The position numbers and the translations under genes were made by a program. A stretch of DNA of 64,000 nt from an uncultured Odoribacter sp. (GTDB taxonomy: Bacteria; Bacteroidota; Bacteroidia; Bacteroidales; Marinifilaceae): the NCBI GenBank assembly GCA_910588375.1, contig CAJUQA010000008.1:48787-112786 (forward strand), read 5' to 3'. The first letter of the stretch is position 1. Each line of letters starts with the position of its first letter. Below are positions 42,401 through 51,009 of this stretch, in pieces. The notes below the pieces were generated by a model. That model searched no databases and was not told the DNA's origin. It saw only the letters and a list, made by a program, of their open reading frames with translations.

Positions 42401-43762
42401 ATGCTGGAAGTAGAAAAAATAAATAATGATTTCGCGGCTCTTTTCGAGCAGGGAAGGGCGTTGCTTTGCGAGGGGCATGGAGAGACGGTGAACGGCAAGA
42501 GGGAGGAGGCTTTTTCGCATTTTAAGGCATTGGGCGGTGTTCCCTATAAAACGGAGGATTATCTGTATACGAACCTGTTGCCCGTCTTTTCGCGCGATTA
42601 CAAGGCCGTTTTCAAGTATATTCCCCAGGAGGTGGACCTCAAGGAGGTGTTCCGGTGTGCCGTCCCGAATTTGGAGACCAATCTTCTGTTGACGGTAAAC
42701 GGATGGTATTTTGACGGTAATGCGAAGGCGGAAGTGCCGGACGGGGTGGTTGTTTGCAGTTTTAAAGAGGCGGCACAGCAATATCCGGATTTGTTTGCGA
42801 AGCATTATGCCCAATATTCCTCCATGGCTGCCAAGGATGGACTAGTGGCGTTGAATACGGCATTTGCCCAGGACGGGGTGTTTGTGTATGTTCCGGACGG
42901 GGTAGTGGTGGAAAAGCCGTTGCAGATTGTGAACCTGTTGCGGGCCAAAGCGGATTTGCTGGCTTTTCAGCGGAATTTAGTTGTGTTGGGGAATGGAGCG
43001 CAGGCGACGTTGCTGGTTTGCGACCATACACTTTCCCAGGACAATTTCCTGATGAATAATGCTACGGAAGTCTATTTGGGTGAAAATGCGCGGTTGGATT
43101 ATTACCAGGTGCAAAACCAGCATTTGGGGGCTTCCCAGATAAATTCGGTGTTTGTTTCGGAGCACCGGGATTCAGTTTTTGATGCGAATGTCGTGACGCT
43201 GTACGGAGGGATGATACGAAACAATCTTTATGTGGCATTGAATGAGGAGGGCGGAACGAGTAATCTGTACGGTTTGTATCTGTTGGATAAGAATCAGCAG
43301 GTGGATAATTATTCCTATATCGACCACATCGCTCCGCATTGCACCAGCAATGAGCATTTCAAAGGGGTGCTGGACGATGCGTCGCTGGCTAATTTCTCCG
43401 GGTGTATCCGCGTAGAACCGGATGCGCAGAAAACGGAGGCTTATCAGGCGAATAATAATTTGTTGCTGACGGATACGGCGCGGGTGAATACGAAACCCCA
43501 GCTGATTATCGACGCGGACGACGTCAAATGCAGCCACGGAGCTACCGTCGGGCAGATTGATGAGGAGGCGATGTTTTATTTGCGTTCCCGGGGTATCAGC
43601 GCTGCCGAAGCTCGGATGATGATGATGTTCGGGTTTGCCCACGATATTATCCGCCGGGTGAAGTTGGAGCCGTTGCGGGAGAAGATTGACGATATGATTG
43701 AACGCCGGCTGAGGGGCGAGTTTTCAAAGTGCCACAATTGCATATTGCAATGTAAAAAATGA
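42401..43762 (+). CDS. sufD: Fe-S assembly protein SufD
   Basis: A 453-residue paralogue of SufB that completes SufBC2D and supports iron acquisition. The right-handed beta-helix core includes VYLGENARLDYYQVQNQHLGAS, and the C-terminal helical part includes DDVKCSHGATVGQIDEEAMF with the conserved Cys-His. It starts 11 bp after sufC and ends 10 bp before sufS. Confidence 0.95.
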   Translation: MLEVEKINNDFAALFEQGRALLCEGHGETVNGKREEAFSHFKALGGVPYKTEDYLYTNLLPVFSRDYKAVFKYIPQEVDLKEVFRCAVPNLETNLLLTVNGWYFDGNAKAEVPDGVVVCSFKEAAQQYPDLFAKHYAQYSSMAAKDGLVALNTAFAQDGVFVYVPDGVVVEKPLQIVNLLRAKADLLAFQRNLVVLGNGAQATLLVCDHTLSQDNFLMNNATEVYLGENARLDYYQVQNQHLGASQINSVFVSEHRDSVFDANVVTLYGGMIRNNLYVALNEEGGTSNLYGLYLLDKNQQVDNYSYIDHIAPHCTSNEHFKGVLDDASLANFSGCIRVEPDAQKTEAYQANNNLLLTDTARVNTKPQLIIDADDVKCSHGATVGQIDEEAMFYLRSRGISAAEARMMMMFGFAHDIIRRVKLEPLREKIDDMIERRLRGEFSKCHNCILQCKK

Positions 43763-43772
43763 GAGCAGGGGT

Positions 43773-44993
43773 ATGGTCGATGTGGAAAAAATAAGGGCTG
43801 ATTTCCCGATACTGGAAGAGAAAGTATACGGAAAACTGCTGGTGTATCTGGATAATGGGGCCACGGCCCAGCGTCCGCTGCCGGTGGTTGACAGAATGAC
43901 GGAGTATTATCTGAAATACAATTCCAATGTCCACCGGGGTGTGCATTATCTGAGCAATAAATGTACGGATGCGAATGAGGAAGCTCGGCGTGAGGTGCAG
44001 CATTTTATTCATGCGGCTTCCGAGAAGGAGGTCATTTTTACGCGTGGCACGACGGAGGCGATTAATTTAGTGGCGTATGCTTTCGGAGAGGCTTTTGTGG
44101 GGGAAGGGGACGAGATTCTTGTGACGGAGATGGAGCACCACGCCAATATTGTCCCGTGGCAGATGTTGTGCGAGCGGAAAAAGGCCGTATTGAAGGTGGT
44201 TCCTTTCGATGATAAGGGGGAATTGCAGCTGGATATATATGAAAAGCTTTTGACGGAACGGGTGAAACTGGTCGGGGTGGCTTATGTGTCGAATGTGTTG
44301 GGAACGGTGAATCCCGTCCGGGAAATGATAGCCCGTGCCCATGCTGTCGGGGCAAAAGTGTTGGTGGATGCGGCGCAGGCAATAGCCCACTTGCCGGTGG
44401 ATGTTCAGGAACTCGATTGCGATTTCCTTGCTTTTTCGGGACATAAGGTTTACGGACCGACGGGTGTGGGCGTGCTGTATGGAAAAGAGAAACTGTTGGA
44501 GCAGATGCCGCCCTGGCAGGGAGGGGGAGAGATGATACGGGAGGTGAGATTTGAAAAGACGACCTACAACGAACTGCCTTTTAAGTTTGAGGCAGGGACG
44601 CCCGACTTTATCGGTATCGTCGGTTTGGGGGAAGCGTTGAAATACATCGGGAAGATAGGGGTGGCGGAAGCCGGCCGCTATGAAGAAGAATTGCTGCACT
44701 ATGCCCAGGAGCAGATGAGACAGATTCCCCGTTTGCGCATTTTCGGAGAAGCACGGCAAAAGGCTTCGGTGATTTCGTTCCAGATTGACGGGATACACCA
44801 TTTCGATTTGGGGACTTTGCTGGACCAGATGGGCATTGCGGTGCGTACCGGGCAGTTGTGTGCCGAACCGGTGATGCAGCACTACGGCATGACCGGGATG
44901 GTACGGGCTTCACTGGCGATGTATAACACGAAAGCGGAAATAGATAAATTGTGCGAGGGATTGAGGAAAGTGGAAAAGATGTTAAATGTTTAG
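43773..44993 (+). CDS. sufS: Cysteine desulfurase SufS
   Basis: A 406-residue PLP enzyme that takes sulfur from cysteine for cluster assembly. The PLP lysine is in DFLAFSGHKVYGPTGVGVLYG (Lys about 226). The persulfide Cys is in VRTGQLCAEPVM near the C-terminus, in the short-loop context of group II desulfurases. The TRGTTEAINLVA cofactor loop is intact. It lies between sufD and sufE with 10- and 3-bp gaps; SufE accepts the persulfide. Confidence 0.96.
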   Translation: MVDVEKIRADFPILEEKVYGKLLVYLDNGATAQRPLPVVDRMTEYYLKYNSNVHRGVHYLSNKCTDANEEARREVQHFIHAASEKEVIFTRGTTEAINLVAYAFGEAFVGEGDEILVTEMEHHANIVPWQMLCERKKAVLKVVPFDDKGELQLDIYEKLLTERVKLVGVAYVSNVLGTVNPVREMIARAHAVGAKVLVDAAQAIAHLPVDVQELDCDFLAFSGHKVYGPTGVGVLYGKEKLLEQMPPWQGGGEMIREVRFEKTTYNELPFKFEAGTPDFIGIVGLGEALKYIGKIGVAEAGRYEEELLHYAQEQMRQIPRLRIFGEARQKASVISFQIDGIHHFDLGTLLDQMGIAVRTGQLCAEPVMQHYGMTGMVRASLAMYNTKAEIDKLCEGLRKVEKMLNV

Positions 44994-44996
44994 GCG

Positions 44997-45413
44997 ATGA
45001 GTATAGAAGAAATTGAACGGGAGATTGTCGGGGAGTTCTCGGTATATGACGACTGGATGGACAAATATGCCTATCTGATAGAAATCGGGAACGGCATGCC
45101 GGCGATGGACGAACAATATAAAACGGACGACAATCTGATTAAGGGTTGCCAGTCGAGGGTGTGGTTTTATCCGGAGATGCGCGGAGACTTGCTCTATTTT
45201 ATGGCGGACAGCGATGCCATTATTACAAAGGGAATCGCCGCCTTGTTGGTGCGGGTGTTTTCGGGACAGAAACCGGAGGAGATTGCCAACGCCGATTTGG
45301 GTTTCATTGATGAAATCGGACTGACGCAGCATCTTTCGCCCACCCGTTCCAACGGACTGGTGTCGATGATCCGGCAGATTAAAATGTATGCAATAGCGTT
45401 TTCTGCCAAATAG
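44997..45413 (+). CDS. sufE: Sulfur acceptor protein SufE
   Basis: A 138-residue SufE protein that accepts the persulfide from SufS and passes it to SufB. The acceptor Cys is in DDNLIKGCQSRVWF (about residue 50). The C-terminal part with LTQHLSPTRSNGLVSMI is typical. It starts 3 bp after sufS. Confidence 0.95.
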   Translation: MSIEEIEREIVGEFSVYDDWMDKYAYLIEIGNGMPAMDEQYKTDDNLIKGCQSRVWFYPEMRGDLLYFMADSDAIITKGIAALLVRVFSGQKPEEIANADLGFIDEIGLTQHLSPTRSNGLVSMIRQIKMYAIAFSAK

Positions 45414-45451
45414 CGTTTCTGTAAGATTGTATAAACTCAAAAAATGACAGG

Positions 45452-45766
45452 ATGGCGGAAAGTTTGATGAAAGATTTGGTTATAGAGAAGCTTTCTACGG
45501 TGTACGACCCCGAAATTCCCGTGAATATTTGGGATTTGGGGTTGATTTATGATATTGCGTTTCCCAAGCCTTCGGAGGTGATAGTTTCCATGACGCTGAC
45601 GGCTCCCGGTTGTCCTATTGCTGATGAGATTGTACAGCAAGTGCATGATGTCGTGATGGAAGTGGAAGGCGTGGAGAGCGCTACGGTCAATTTAGTCTTT
45701 GAGCCTGCGTGGACGCCCGACCGGATGAATGAAACCGCCCGTCTGGAACTGGGGTATGACATTTGA
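45452..45766 (+). CDS. DUF59/MIP18 family Fe-S maturation protein (SufT-like)
   Basis: A 104-residue protein of the SufT/PaaD/MIP18 family. It contains VYDPEIPVNIWDLGLIYDI, the conserved MTLTAPGCPIADEI with Cys, and VNLVFEPAWTPDRMNE. Such proteins help insert Fe-S clusters into client enzymes. It is the sixth gene of the suf operon. It precedes queG by 2 bp, and QueG is itself a client with two [4Fe-4S] clusters. Confidence 0.93.
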   Translation: MAESLMKDLVIEKLSTVYDPEIPVNIWDLGLIYDIAFPKPSEVIVSMTLTAPGCPIADEIVQQVHDVVMEVEGVESATVNLVFEPAWTPDRMNETARLELGYDI

Positions 45767-45768
45767 GG

Positions 45769-46674
45769 ATGGAAACGGTTTTGCAGCTGGATACCTTGTT
45801 GGCAAAAAGCCGGGAAATCGGCTTTGATGCCGCGGGAGTGGCTCCGGTGGAAAAACTGACAGGGGAGAGGGAACGGTTGCAGCGGTGGCTTGATGACGGT
45901 TGTCAGGCGGGAATGGCTTATATGTCCCGCAACATGGAGAAAAGGGAGGATATTTCGCTGTTGGTGGAGAATGCCCGTTCCGTGATAGTTACGCTTACCA
46001 ATTATTATTCGCCGCTTCGGCAGGAGGCGGGGGTGCCTCGGATAGCCCGCTATGCCTATGGAAAGGATTACCACCTGGTGGTGAAAGACCGGTTGCGGAA
46101 GTTGATGCAGGAGTTGGGAGGAATTCCGGGACGTTGTTTTACCGATTCGGCTCCCGTTTTTGAACACGAATGGGCGAGAAGGGCAGGATTGGGATGGATA
46201 GGAAAGAATACATTGTTGATTCACCGCCGGAAAGGGTCGTTCTGTTTTATCGGTATTATTGTTACTCCTGCCGTATTTGATTGTTACAGCCAGCCTTTTG
46301 AAAATACGTATTGCGGCACCTGCACGCGCTGTGTGGATGCTTGTCCGACAGGTGCTTTGACGGCTCATCGGGTGGATGCCCGTCGTTGTATCGCTTACCA
46401 TACGATAGAAAGCCAGGAACCGGTCCCGGAGGAAATCCGACAGGTTGCAGGTAATCGGTTATTCGGTTGTGATTGCTGTCAGGAGGTATGTCCTTGGAAC
46501 AACCGGGCGGAAGAGCACCGGATTCCGGAATTTTTACCCCGACCGGAGGTATTGCATCTTACCAAAGAGGATTGGCGGACGATGGATGAAACAACTTTTG
46601 TGCGCTTGTTTAAAGATTCCCCCCTGCAACGCGCAGGCCTGCAAAAGCTCCGGAGTACGATACAAGACGGTTGA
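45769..46674 (+). CDS. queG: Epoxyqueuosine reductase QueG
   Basis: A 301-residue cobalamin-dependent reductase, the last step of queuosine synthesis in tRNA. It has an N-terminal cobalamin-binding domain (GFDAAGVAPVEKL; YARYGKDYH-like RYAYGKDYHLVV), then DUF1730 with WARRAGLGWIGKNTLLI. Two ferredoxin-type clusters follow: CGTCTRCVDACPTGAL and CDCCQEVCPWN. It lacks the extra C-terminal HEAT repeats of longer homologues. It is the last gene of the suf operon, placing an Fe-S enzyme under the control of cluster supply. A strong terminator follows. Confidence 0.94.
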   Translation: METVLQLDTLLAKSREIGFDAAGVAPVEKLTGERERLQRWLDDGCQAGMAYMSRNMEKREDISLLVENARSVIVTLTNYYSPLRQEAGVPRIARYAYGKDYHLVVKDRLRKLMQELGGIPGRCFTDSAPVFEHEWARRAGLGWIGKNTLLIHRRKGSFCFIGIIVTPAVFDCYSQPFENTYCGTCTRCVDACPTGALTAHRVDARRCIAYHTIESQEPVPEEIRQVAGNRLFGCDCCQEVCPWNNRAEEHRIPEFLPRPEVLHLTKEDWRTMDETTFVRLFKDSPLQRAGLQKLRSTIQDG

Positions 46675-46675
46675 T

Positions 46676-46706
46676 AAAAAATGCCGGCTCCCCGCCGGCA
46701 TTTTTT
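46676..46706 (+). terminator. Terminator of the suf-queG operon
   Basis: AAAAAATGCCGGC (46676-46688), loop TCCCC, GCCGGCATTTTTT (46694-46706), a perfect stem with a T-run. It also suits the convergent DUF6261 gene. Confidence 0.9.
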
Positions 46707-46720
46707 GTGGGTTGAGGGGA

Positions 46721-47446
46721 TTATATTTGTTCGTCTTCTTCTTTGGGGCGGCGAGTGCGGCGGGAGACTTGTTGCTGGGCGTATTCGACGGCTTCGTTGA
46801 TTTTGTTGGCCAGAGGGCCGTATACGCTTGTGCCGTAGACCAGTTCGTAACCGTTGATGCCGTAGACCAGGCGTTCGAATTCTTCCTGCATGGCCTGCCG
46901 GGCTTCTTTCACTTCTCCCGAACCTTTTGTCGAGTTGTCGGTTTCGCGGCTCATGAATAGTTCGTCGAATCGGGCAGTACTATCTTTCAGTACTTTCACC
47001 CAATCGTCCAATTGTAGTAGTTTAAGCGCGTTGGCATTTTCTGTCAGGGCTAAGTCCTGTAGAAGGTTTGACAGGATACCCGATTCCTGAAGGTAGGGGA
47101 GACGTTCGACGCCTTTTCCGTATTTTTCGATTTGGTGCAGTATCTGTGCGGCGGCTGCGGATTTTTGTTCATCGGGGAAGGAGACGTAATTTTTGACGGC
47201 GGATACCAGTGCACGGAAGGCTTGGTCGCGTTCTATATCCGCCTGATAGATTTTTTCCGACAGGGCGCTGCTGCGTTCGAGAACCAATACGTCGTCGTAT
47301 GCTTTGAATTTCGCTTCGAACGATGTGCAGAAGGTTTCGAGTTTCAGTTCTTCCAGATTTCCTTCTTTCAGATAGGAAAGGATATTCGACATGACCTGGA
47401 AGTGTTCCAGGTTTCTTAACATGCTTAAGCTGGTTGATTTTATCAT
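46721..47446 (-). CDS. DUF6261-type protein of unknown function
   Basis: A 241-residue soluble helical protein. The start IKSTSLSMLRNLEHFQ and the following helices match the Bacteroidota-specific DUF6261 family as I remember it. There is no signal peptide or catalytic motif. The C-terminus is strongly charged (RRTRRPKEEDEQI). The array of about 40-bp dyad repeats begins some 20 bp upstream of its start, so the repeats lie in its promoter or leader. Confidence 0.75.
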   Translation of the reverse strand: MIKSTSLSMLRNLEHFQVMSNILSYLKEGNLEELKLETFCTSFEAKFKAYDDVLVLERSSALSEKIYQADIERDQAFRALVSAVKNYVSFPDEQKSAAAAQILHQIEKYGKGVERLPYLQESGILSNLLQDLALTENANALKLLQLDDWVKVLKDSTARFDELFMSRETDNSTKGSGEVKEARQAMQEEFERLVYGINGYELVYGTSVYGPLANKINEAVEYAQQQVSRRTRRPKEEDEQI

Positions 47447-47465
47447 GGTTTTGTTGTTTTATGGC

Positions 47466-47725
47466 CGCTGCAAATGGCAGCGACCTGTTTGTATTTGTTT
47501 TTTTCTTGCTGCAGATTGCAGGAGCTTGTCCGATTGAATTTTTTTCTTCCTGCAAGTTGCAAGAGGTCGTCCGCAACTGTTTTTTTTCTCTTGCGGTTTG
47601 CAGGAAGAAATTCTTTCGTTTGTTTTTCTTCTTGCAGTTTGCAGGAAGAAATCCGCGACTGTTTTTGTTAAGCTGCAATCTGTGGTGTTAAATCTTAAAC
47701 ATTTTTTATTTCTTGCAAACTGCGG
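47466..47725. repeat. Tandem array of CTGCA-N-TGCAG dyads with about 40.5-bp period
   Basis: Dyad elements lie at 47509-47521, 47550-47563, 47590-47604, 47631-47645, 47671-47685 and 47712-47725, giving steps of 41, 40, 41, 40 and 41 bp. A further dyad CGCTGCAAATGGCAGCG is at 47466-47482. Typical core: CTTGCAGTTTGCAGG. Between the dyads the sequence is T-rich on the plus strand. It fills most of the gap between the DUF6261 gene and surface protein B; no gene is seen in the gap. Confidence 0.8.
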
Positions 47726-47770
47726 CTTAAATTTTTAACATTTTTCCGTTCTCCTGCTTTTTTCTTGGGG

Positions 47771-50620
47771 TTAGGGAACCACCGGACTGATTCGCACTAA
47801 ACCATTTCCACTTCTCGCTCCTGCTTTCATGGTTGTATTGTAAAATTTCAGTCCGGAAAAATGTACTGGCTGTCCTGTGTGGCTTCCGCTTGCATTCACT
47901 GCATTACATCCAACATAACCGGAAATAAATGAAGAGCCGCCACGTCCTCCCACATTGCTTGTTTGGCCACCTTTTCCCCCGTAATATCCTCCACCTCCAC
48001 CTCCCGGTCCTGCTACAAATTCAGAATTATTAACACCTGTTCCTCCTATCCCAAAAGCTTGTCCCGCAGTTTGGCTTGTTCCGCCAGAAGCCGATAATGT
48101 TCCTCCTTCTCCTCCTGCACTGCTGAAAGTTGAACCACCCCCTCCAGCTGCAACCATAATTCGTGACCTTAAGGAGGTGGCAACATTCCATGTCCCTCCT
48201 GTCAATCGAATATCTGAGGCACCCCCACCTCCCGCTCCTGGTTCTGGCTCCGAATCACAGTTCCCATCCTTACCTCCCGCTCCGCCGCCATTATATCCTC
48301 CCGCTCCGCCGCCACATTTCCCATTCGTGCCAGAATCTTTTCCTTTGCCTCCTACATATATATAAAATGTCCGGTTATTAGCTAATGACAAACTTCCTTT
48401 CGTATAGGCACCATATCCACCCTGTTTATTTAAAACCCAATCTGTTCTTCCTCGTCCACCCTGTGCTCCCCAACATTCCATGGCATATTCTCCGGGTTCC
48501 AATGTAATGCTTCCTGAACCAACCGTTGTAAACTCTCGACGAACGACAATTCTTTTATTGTATTTTATTCCCGGACATTTATCCGATGACACCGTTACAT
48601 CCACCCAAAAAACGGAATTAGACGTTAGGCCTGACATCACACCCTTATCAGTAATTGATATTCCAGCTGGAGCATGATCTAATTTCCAATTCGTTTTCGG
48701 CATTGTTCCCCAAGTGGAGATAACTGTAAAGGAGGGATAAACATTAGTGTAAGTATCTAAATTGACTGTCCAGGGACGAGGCGCTACGTAAACGTTCGTT
48801 ATTGTCTCCGCCATACCCATAGCACATATCCCCACACGTTTGAATTGATAGGTAACAAAAGAAGTTGTGGTATTCTCAAAATCCTTGTAAGTGAAAGACT
48901 CCCCGCTCGCATTGGAAATAATGTCAAACTTCGCCTCTCCCGGTTTTTTCACGTACCAGTTGTATTGGAAACGCATATCGGGAAAATCCGGACAAAACGG
49001 TGCCTGCACATTGACTATACGCAATTCATTGCCGGGGCAGGTCGTATCGCCCTGAATTTTCCCTCCCTCTATCTTGATGCCCGACAGACTGTACACTCCG
49101 CGGAATCCTACGGTACTGTCCCGTTGGGTAATGCTGGTAAAATAATTCATCGCCTCTGTCCGGTCGGAAGTCCTCAGTAAATCATCCACACTGTTAAAAC
49201 CTCCGCCACGCACACCGTATTTCGTTGCTGTCTTGTCCCATAAATTGGCATTATACACTCCCGCACCGCAGCTACCACCATCCAAATAGGTGTAGTTCAC
49301 ATTCGCACACAGTTCTTTCAGATTACCGCTCATTTCCATGACGCCCCAGTATGTTGCTCCTGCCTGTGTCTGATTCGTTGCCGACGTGGCAAACAAGCCA
49401 CACCGCACGGGACCGTTGATATTGTTCGTCGTACCGCTATTCACGTTCTTCAAGTAACTCAAAGCCTGTTCCCGCTGGTCGCCACGGTAATTTAAATCGC
49501 CCAATCCGTTTAAACGGTTCACTCCGTTGTTTGTATTCCAGGCGTATTCTCCTTTATCCGGTACTTGGGGATAGAAACGGCGGCATGCCTTCTCGTATTC
49601 CAATTCACTCATCGGACGTAAACCACTCCAACTGCAATACGCTATCATATCCTCGATGCTCATGTAGTTACAAGCCAACGTCTGACCGTCATCTGTGGAA
49701 AACAAATCATTATTCGGATTCAGATTATTACCGAACACGACAGGTGTATTTGCTTTCCGTTGTTCGATAAACACGATACCGTTCCGACAACTCGGTTGGG
49801 CAATGTCCCCGAATACATAATCCCCTCTCTTCATGGTAGAGAAATTATTGTTTGTGACCCGCGCTTTCTGTTGCTCGAGGGTCAAAGAATTGAGGAATTC
49901 TACATATTGCTCCTGGCTCGTTTCATATTTCATCACATAGAAGCCGGCATACCCTTTCGGATAAGAAGCCGCCAAGGAAACATTCGGCATACCGTTCTTG
50001 GCGGAAAGTGTCAAAGCACTTTCAGAGTCAATGACTACGGCAGCCGTGTCACCAACAGCAAAACTTTTGTAAGAAGAAGCATCCCCCAAGTAATACGCCC
50101 CGTAAGGAACATACACCATTTCAATAGCATGGACGGCAACGTAAATACCGTTCAATGCATCACCGAAATCCGCGGAAGTAAGTCCTGTACCGTTAAGAGG
50201 CCATTTCGCCTGTAACCGGATACTGACATTTCCCTCTGAGATTCCGTTACGCATGACGTACAGACCGTTTACCTTTCCGGCATTAGCACCTACCATGTAA
50301 GCGTAACCGCCTCCCTCGTTACCGGCGGCAGTACTTAATACATGACCGGAAGACGAAAGGTAAGCATGCTGCCACGGGTTCTCCAATCCCCGTTTCTTAA
50401 ACTTGAAGAATACCCAGGCGGCATCCCAATTAAAGTCATCCCGCCAGGAGTTGTCCCACGACAGGTTGAGTTCCACGATGGCGGTGTCGCCTGTGATGTT
50501 TACAACGTGGGGTTTCCCGTTTATTCGGATGTTGTTGGCCTTTGCCGGAGATAGATTTGGAAAAATCAATGAGGTCAGGAGTATGATTTTTCCGATGTTT
50601 TTGAAAATATGACACTTCAT
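47771..50620 (-). CDS. Large secreted protein B: FGE-like domain and C-terminal glycine-rich domain
   Basis: A 949-residue paralogue of the protein encoded at 30848-34252, in opposite orientation. It has a signal peptide (about 1-28), the N-terminal module with DNSWRDDFNWDAAWVFF, an FGE/SUMF1-like domain (about 165-500) with nearly the same SMEDM-type core (CNYMSIEDMIAYCSWSGLRP), beta domains, and a Gly_rich C-terminal module (MECWGAQGG, GGGGGYYGGKGG). It lacks the discoidin insertion of A. The formylglycine-enzyme Cys residues are absent at GVRGGGFNSVDDLL. The upstream region carries 23-bp inverted repeats around an outward-pointing promoter, implying phase-variable expression. The surface location is inferred from the signal peptide and family. 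Confidence 0.8.
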   Translation of the reverse strand: MKCHIFKNIGKIILLTSLIFPNLSPAKANNIRINGKPHVVNITGDTAIVELNLSWDNSWRDDFNWDAAWVFFKFKKRGLENPWQHAYLSSSGHVLSTAAGNEGGGYAYMVGANAGKVNGLYVMRNGISEGNVSIRLQAKWPLNGTGLTSADFGDALNGIYVAVHAIEMVYVPYGAYYLGDASSYKSFAVGDTAAVVIDSESALTLSAKNGMPNVSLAASYPKGYAGFYVMKYETSQEQYVEFLNSLTLEQQKARVTNNNFSTMKRGDYVFGDIAQPSCRNGIVFIEQRKANTPVVFGNNLNPNNDLFSTDDGQTLACNYMSIEDMIAYCSWSGLRPMSELEYEKACRRFYPQVPDKGEYAWNTNNGVNRLNGLGDLNYRGDQREQALSYLKNVNSGTTNNINGPVRCGLFATSATNQTQAGATYWGVMEMSGNLKELCANVNYTYLDGGSCGAGVYNANLWDKTATKYGVRGGGFNSVDDLLRTSDRTEAMNYFTSITQRDSTVGFRGVYSLSGIKIEGGKIQGDTTCPGNELRIVNVQAPFCPDFPDMRFQYNWYVKKPGEAKFDIISNASGESFTYKDFENTTTSFVTYQFKRVGICAMGMAETITNVYVAPRPWTVNLDTYTNVYPSFTVISTWGTMPKTNWKLDHAPAGISITDKGVMSGLTSNSVFWVDVTVSSDKCPGIKYNKRIVVRREFTTVGSGSITLEPGEYAMECWGAQGGRGRTDWVLNKQGGYGAYTKGSLSLANNRTFYIYVGGKGKDSGTNGKCGGGAGGYNGGGAGGKDGNCDSEPEPGAGGGGASDIRLTGGTWNVATSLRSRIMVAAGGGGSTFSSAGGEGGTLSASGGTSQTAGQAFGIGGTGVNNSEFVAGPGGGGGGYYGGKGGQTSNVGGRGGSSFISGYVGCNAVNASGSHTGQPVHFSGLKFYNTTMKAGARSGNGLVRISPVVP

Positions 50621-50644
50621 AACACTATGTATTTAATTTGTTTT

Positions 50645-50667
50645 GATACCTGTTTAGTAGGCGTGTG
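50645..50667. repeat. Left inverted repeat (IRL) of the putative invertible promoter
   Basis: GATACCTGTTTAGTAGGCGT and three further bases. Compared with the reverse complement of 50867-50889 it matches at 21 of 23 positions, with a perfect 14-bp core TTAGTAGGCGTGTG (50654-50667). Confidence 0.85.
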
Positions 50668-50765
50668 GTATTTGTTGATTTATGAAGTGGAAAATGGAGA
50701 GGTGAGCGTCGTAACTATCGGACTAAAAAAATATTATCGATACGGAATGGGAATCTATTTTTTTA

Positions 50766-50773
50766 TATCTTTG
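50766..50773 (+). promoter_or_regulatory. Consensus -7 box inside the invertible segment, currently facing away from surface protein B
   Basis: TATCTTTG matches TAnnTTTG. Inversion between the repeats would move it to about 50761-50768 pointing left, giving a leader of about 135 nt for surface protein B. No clear -33 element is seen. Confidence 0.6.
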
Positions 50774-50866
50774 GCGGAGCAAAATATTTTTTGTCGTTTT
50801 TTTTGCGTGTGTTATATTGTTGGAAATGTACTAATCCTTTTATCTTTCATGGATTACGGAAGGAGA

Positions 50867-50889
50867 CACACGCCTACTAAGCATGTATC
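50867..50889. repeat. Right inverted repeat (IRR) of the putative invertible promoter
   Basis: Contains CACACGCCTACTAA (50867-50880), the exact complement of the left core, then GCATGTATC, which pairs with the outer part of the left arm with two mismatches. Confidence 0.85.
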
Positions 50890-50929
50890 TTTTCTTGGTC
50901 ACTTCTTGTGTTATCCTCTTGTCTTATAT

Positions 50930-50961
50930 ATTGTATATATTGTTTTTTTAACATAGATTTG
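50930..50961 (+). promoter_or_regulatory. Promoter of the DUF5723-SPOR / hydG transcript
   Basis: ATTG at 50930-50933, a 20-bp spacer, TAGATTTG at 50954-50961, 48 bp upstream of ATG 51010. It lies outside the invertible segment. Confidence 0.6.
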
Positions 50962-51009
50962 CGATTTCAAACGTATGTTGCGTTTTCAATGGTTGTAATT
51001 TTTAGTTAG

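Larger units (their letters stand above)
50621..51009. other. 389-bp divergent intergenic region with a putative invertible promoter segment
   Basis: No gene. It contains the inverted repeats at 50645-50667 and 50867-50889, the 199 bp between them, and the promoter of the DUF5723-SPOR gene at 50930-50961. On the minus strand no TAnnTTTG box faces surface protein B in the present orientation. Confidence 0.65.

Noticed and set aside
47169..47678. Minus-strand frame through the 40-bp dyad array, giving a Lys/Asn-rich repetitive peptide
   Set aside because: It overlaps the DUF6261 gene in another frame and merely translates the T-rich repeats; no start context or family.
47466..47725. CRISPR array
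   Set aside because: The intervals between dyads are similar to each other and T-rich rather than unique spacers, and no cas genes are present.
30848..50620. Large chromosomal inversion between the two surface-protein paralogues
   Set aside because: The inverted paralogues could recombine, but their DNA is clearly diverged and nothing in a single sequence shows that it happens.
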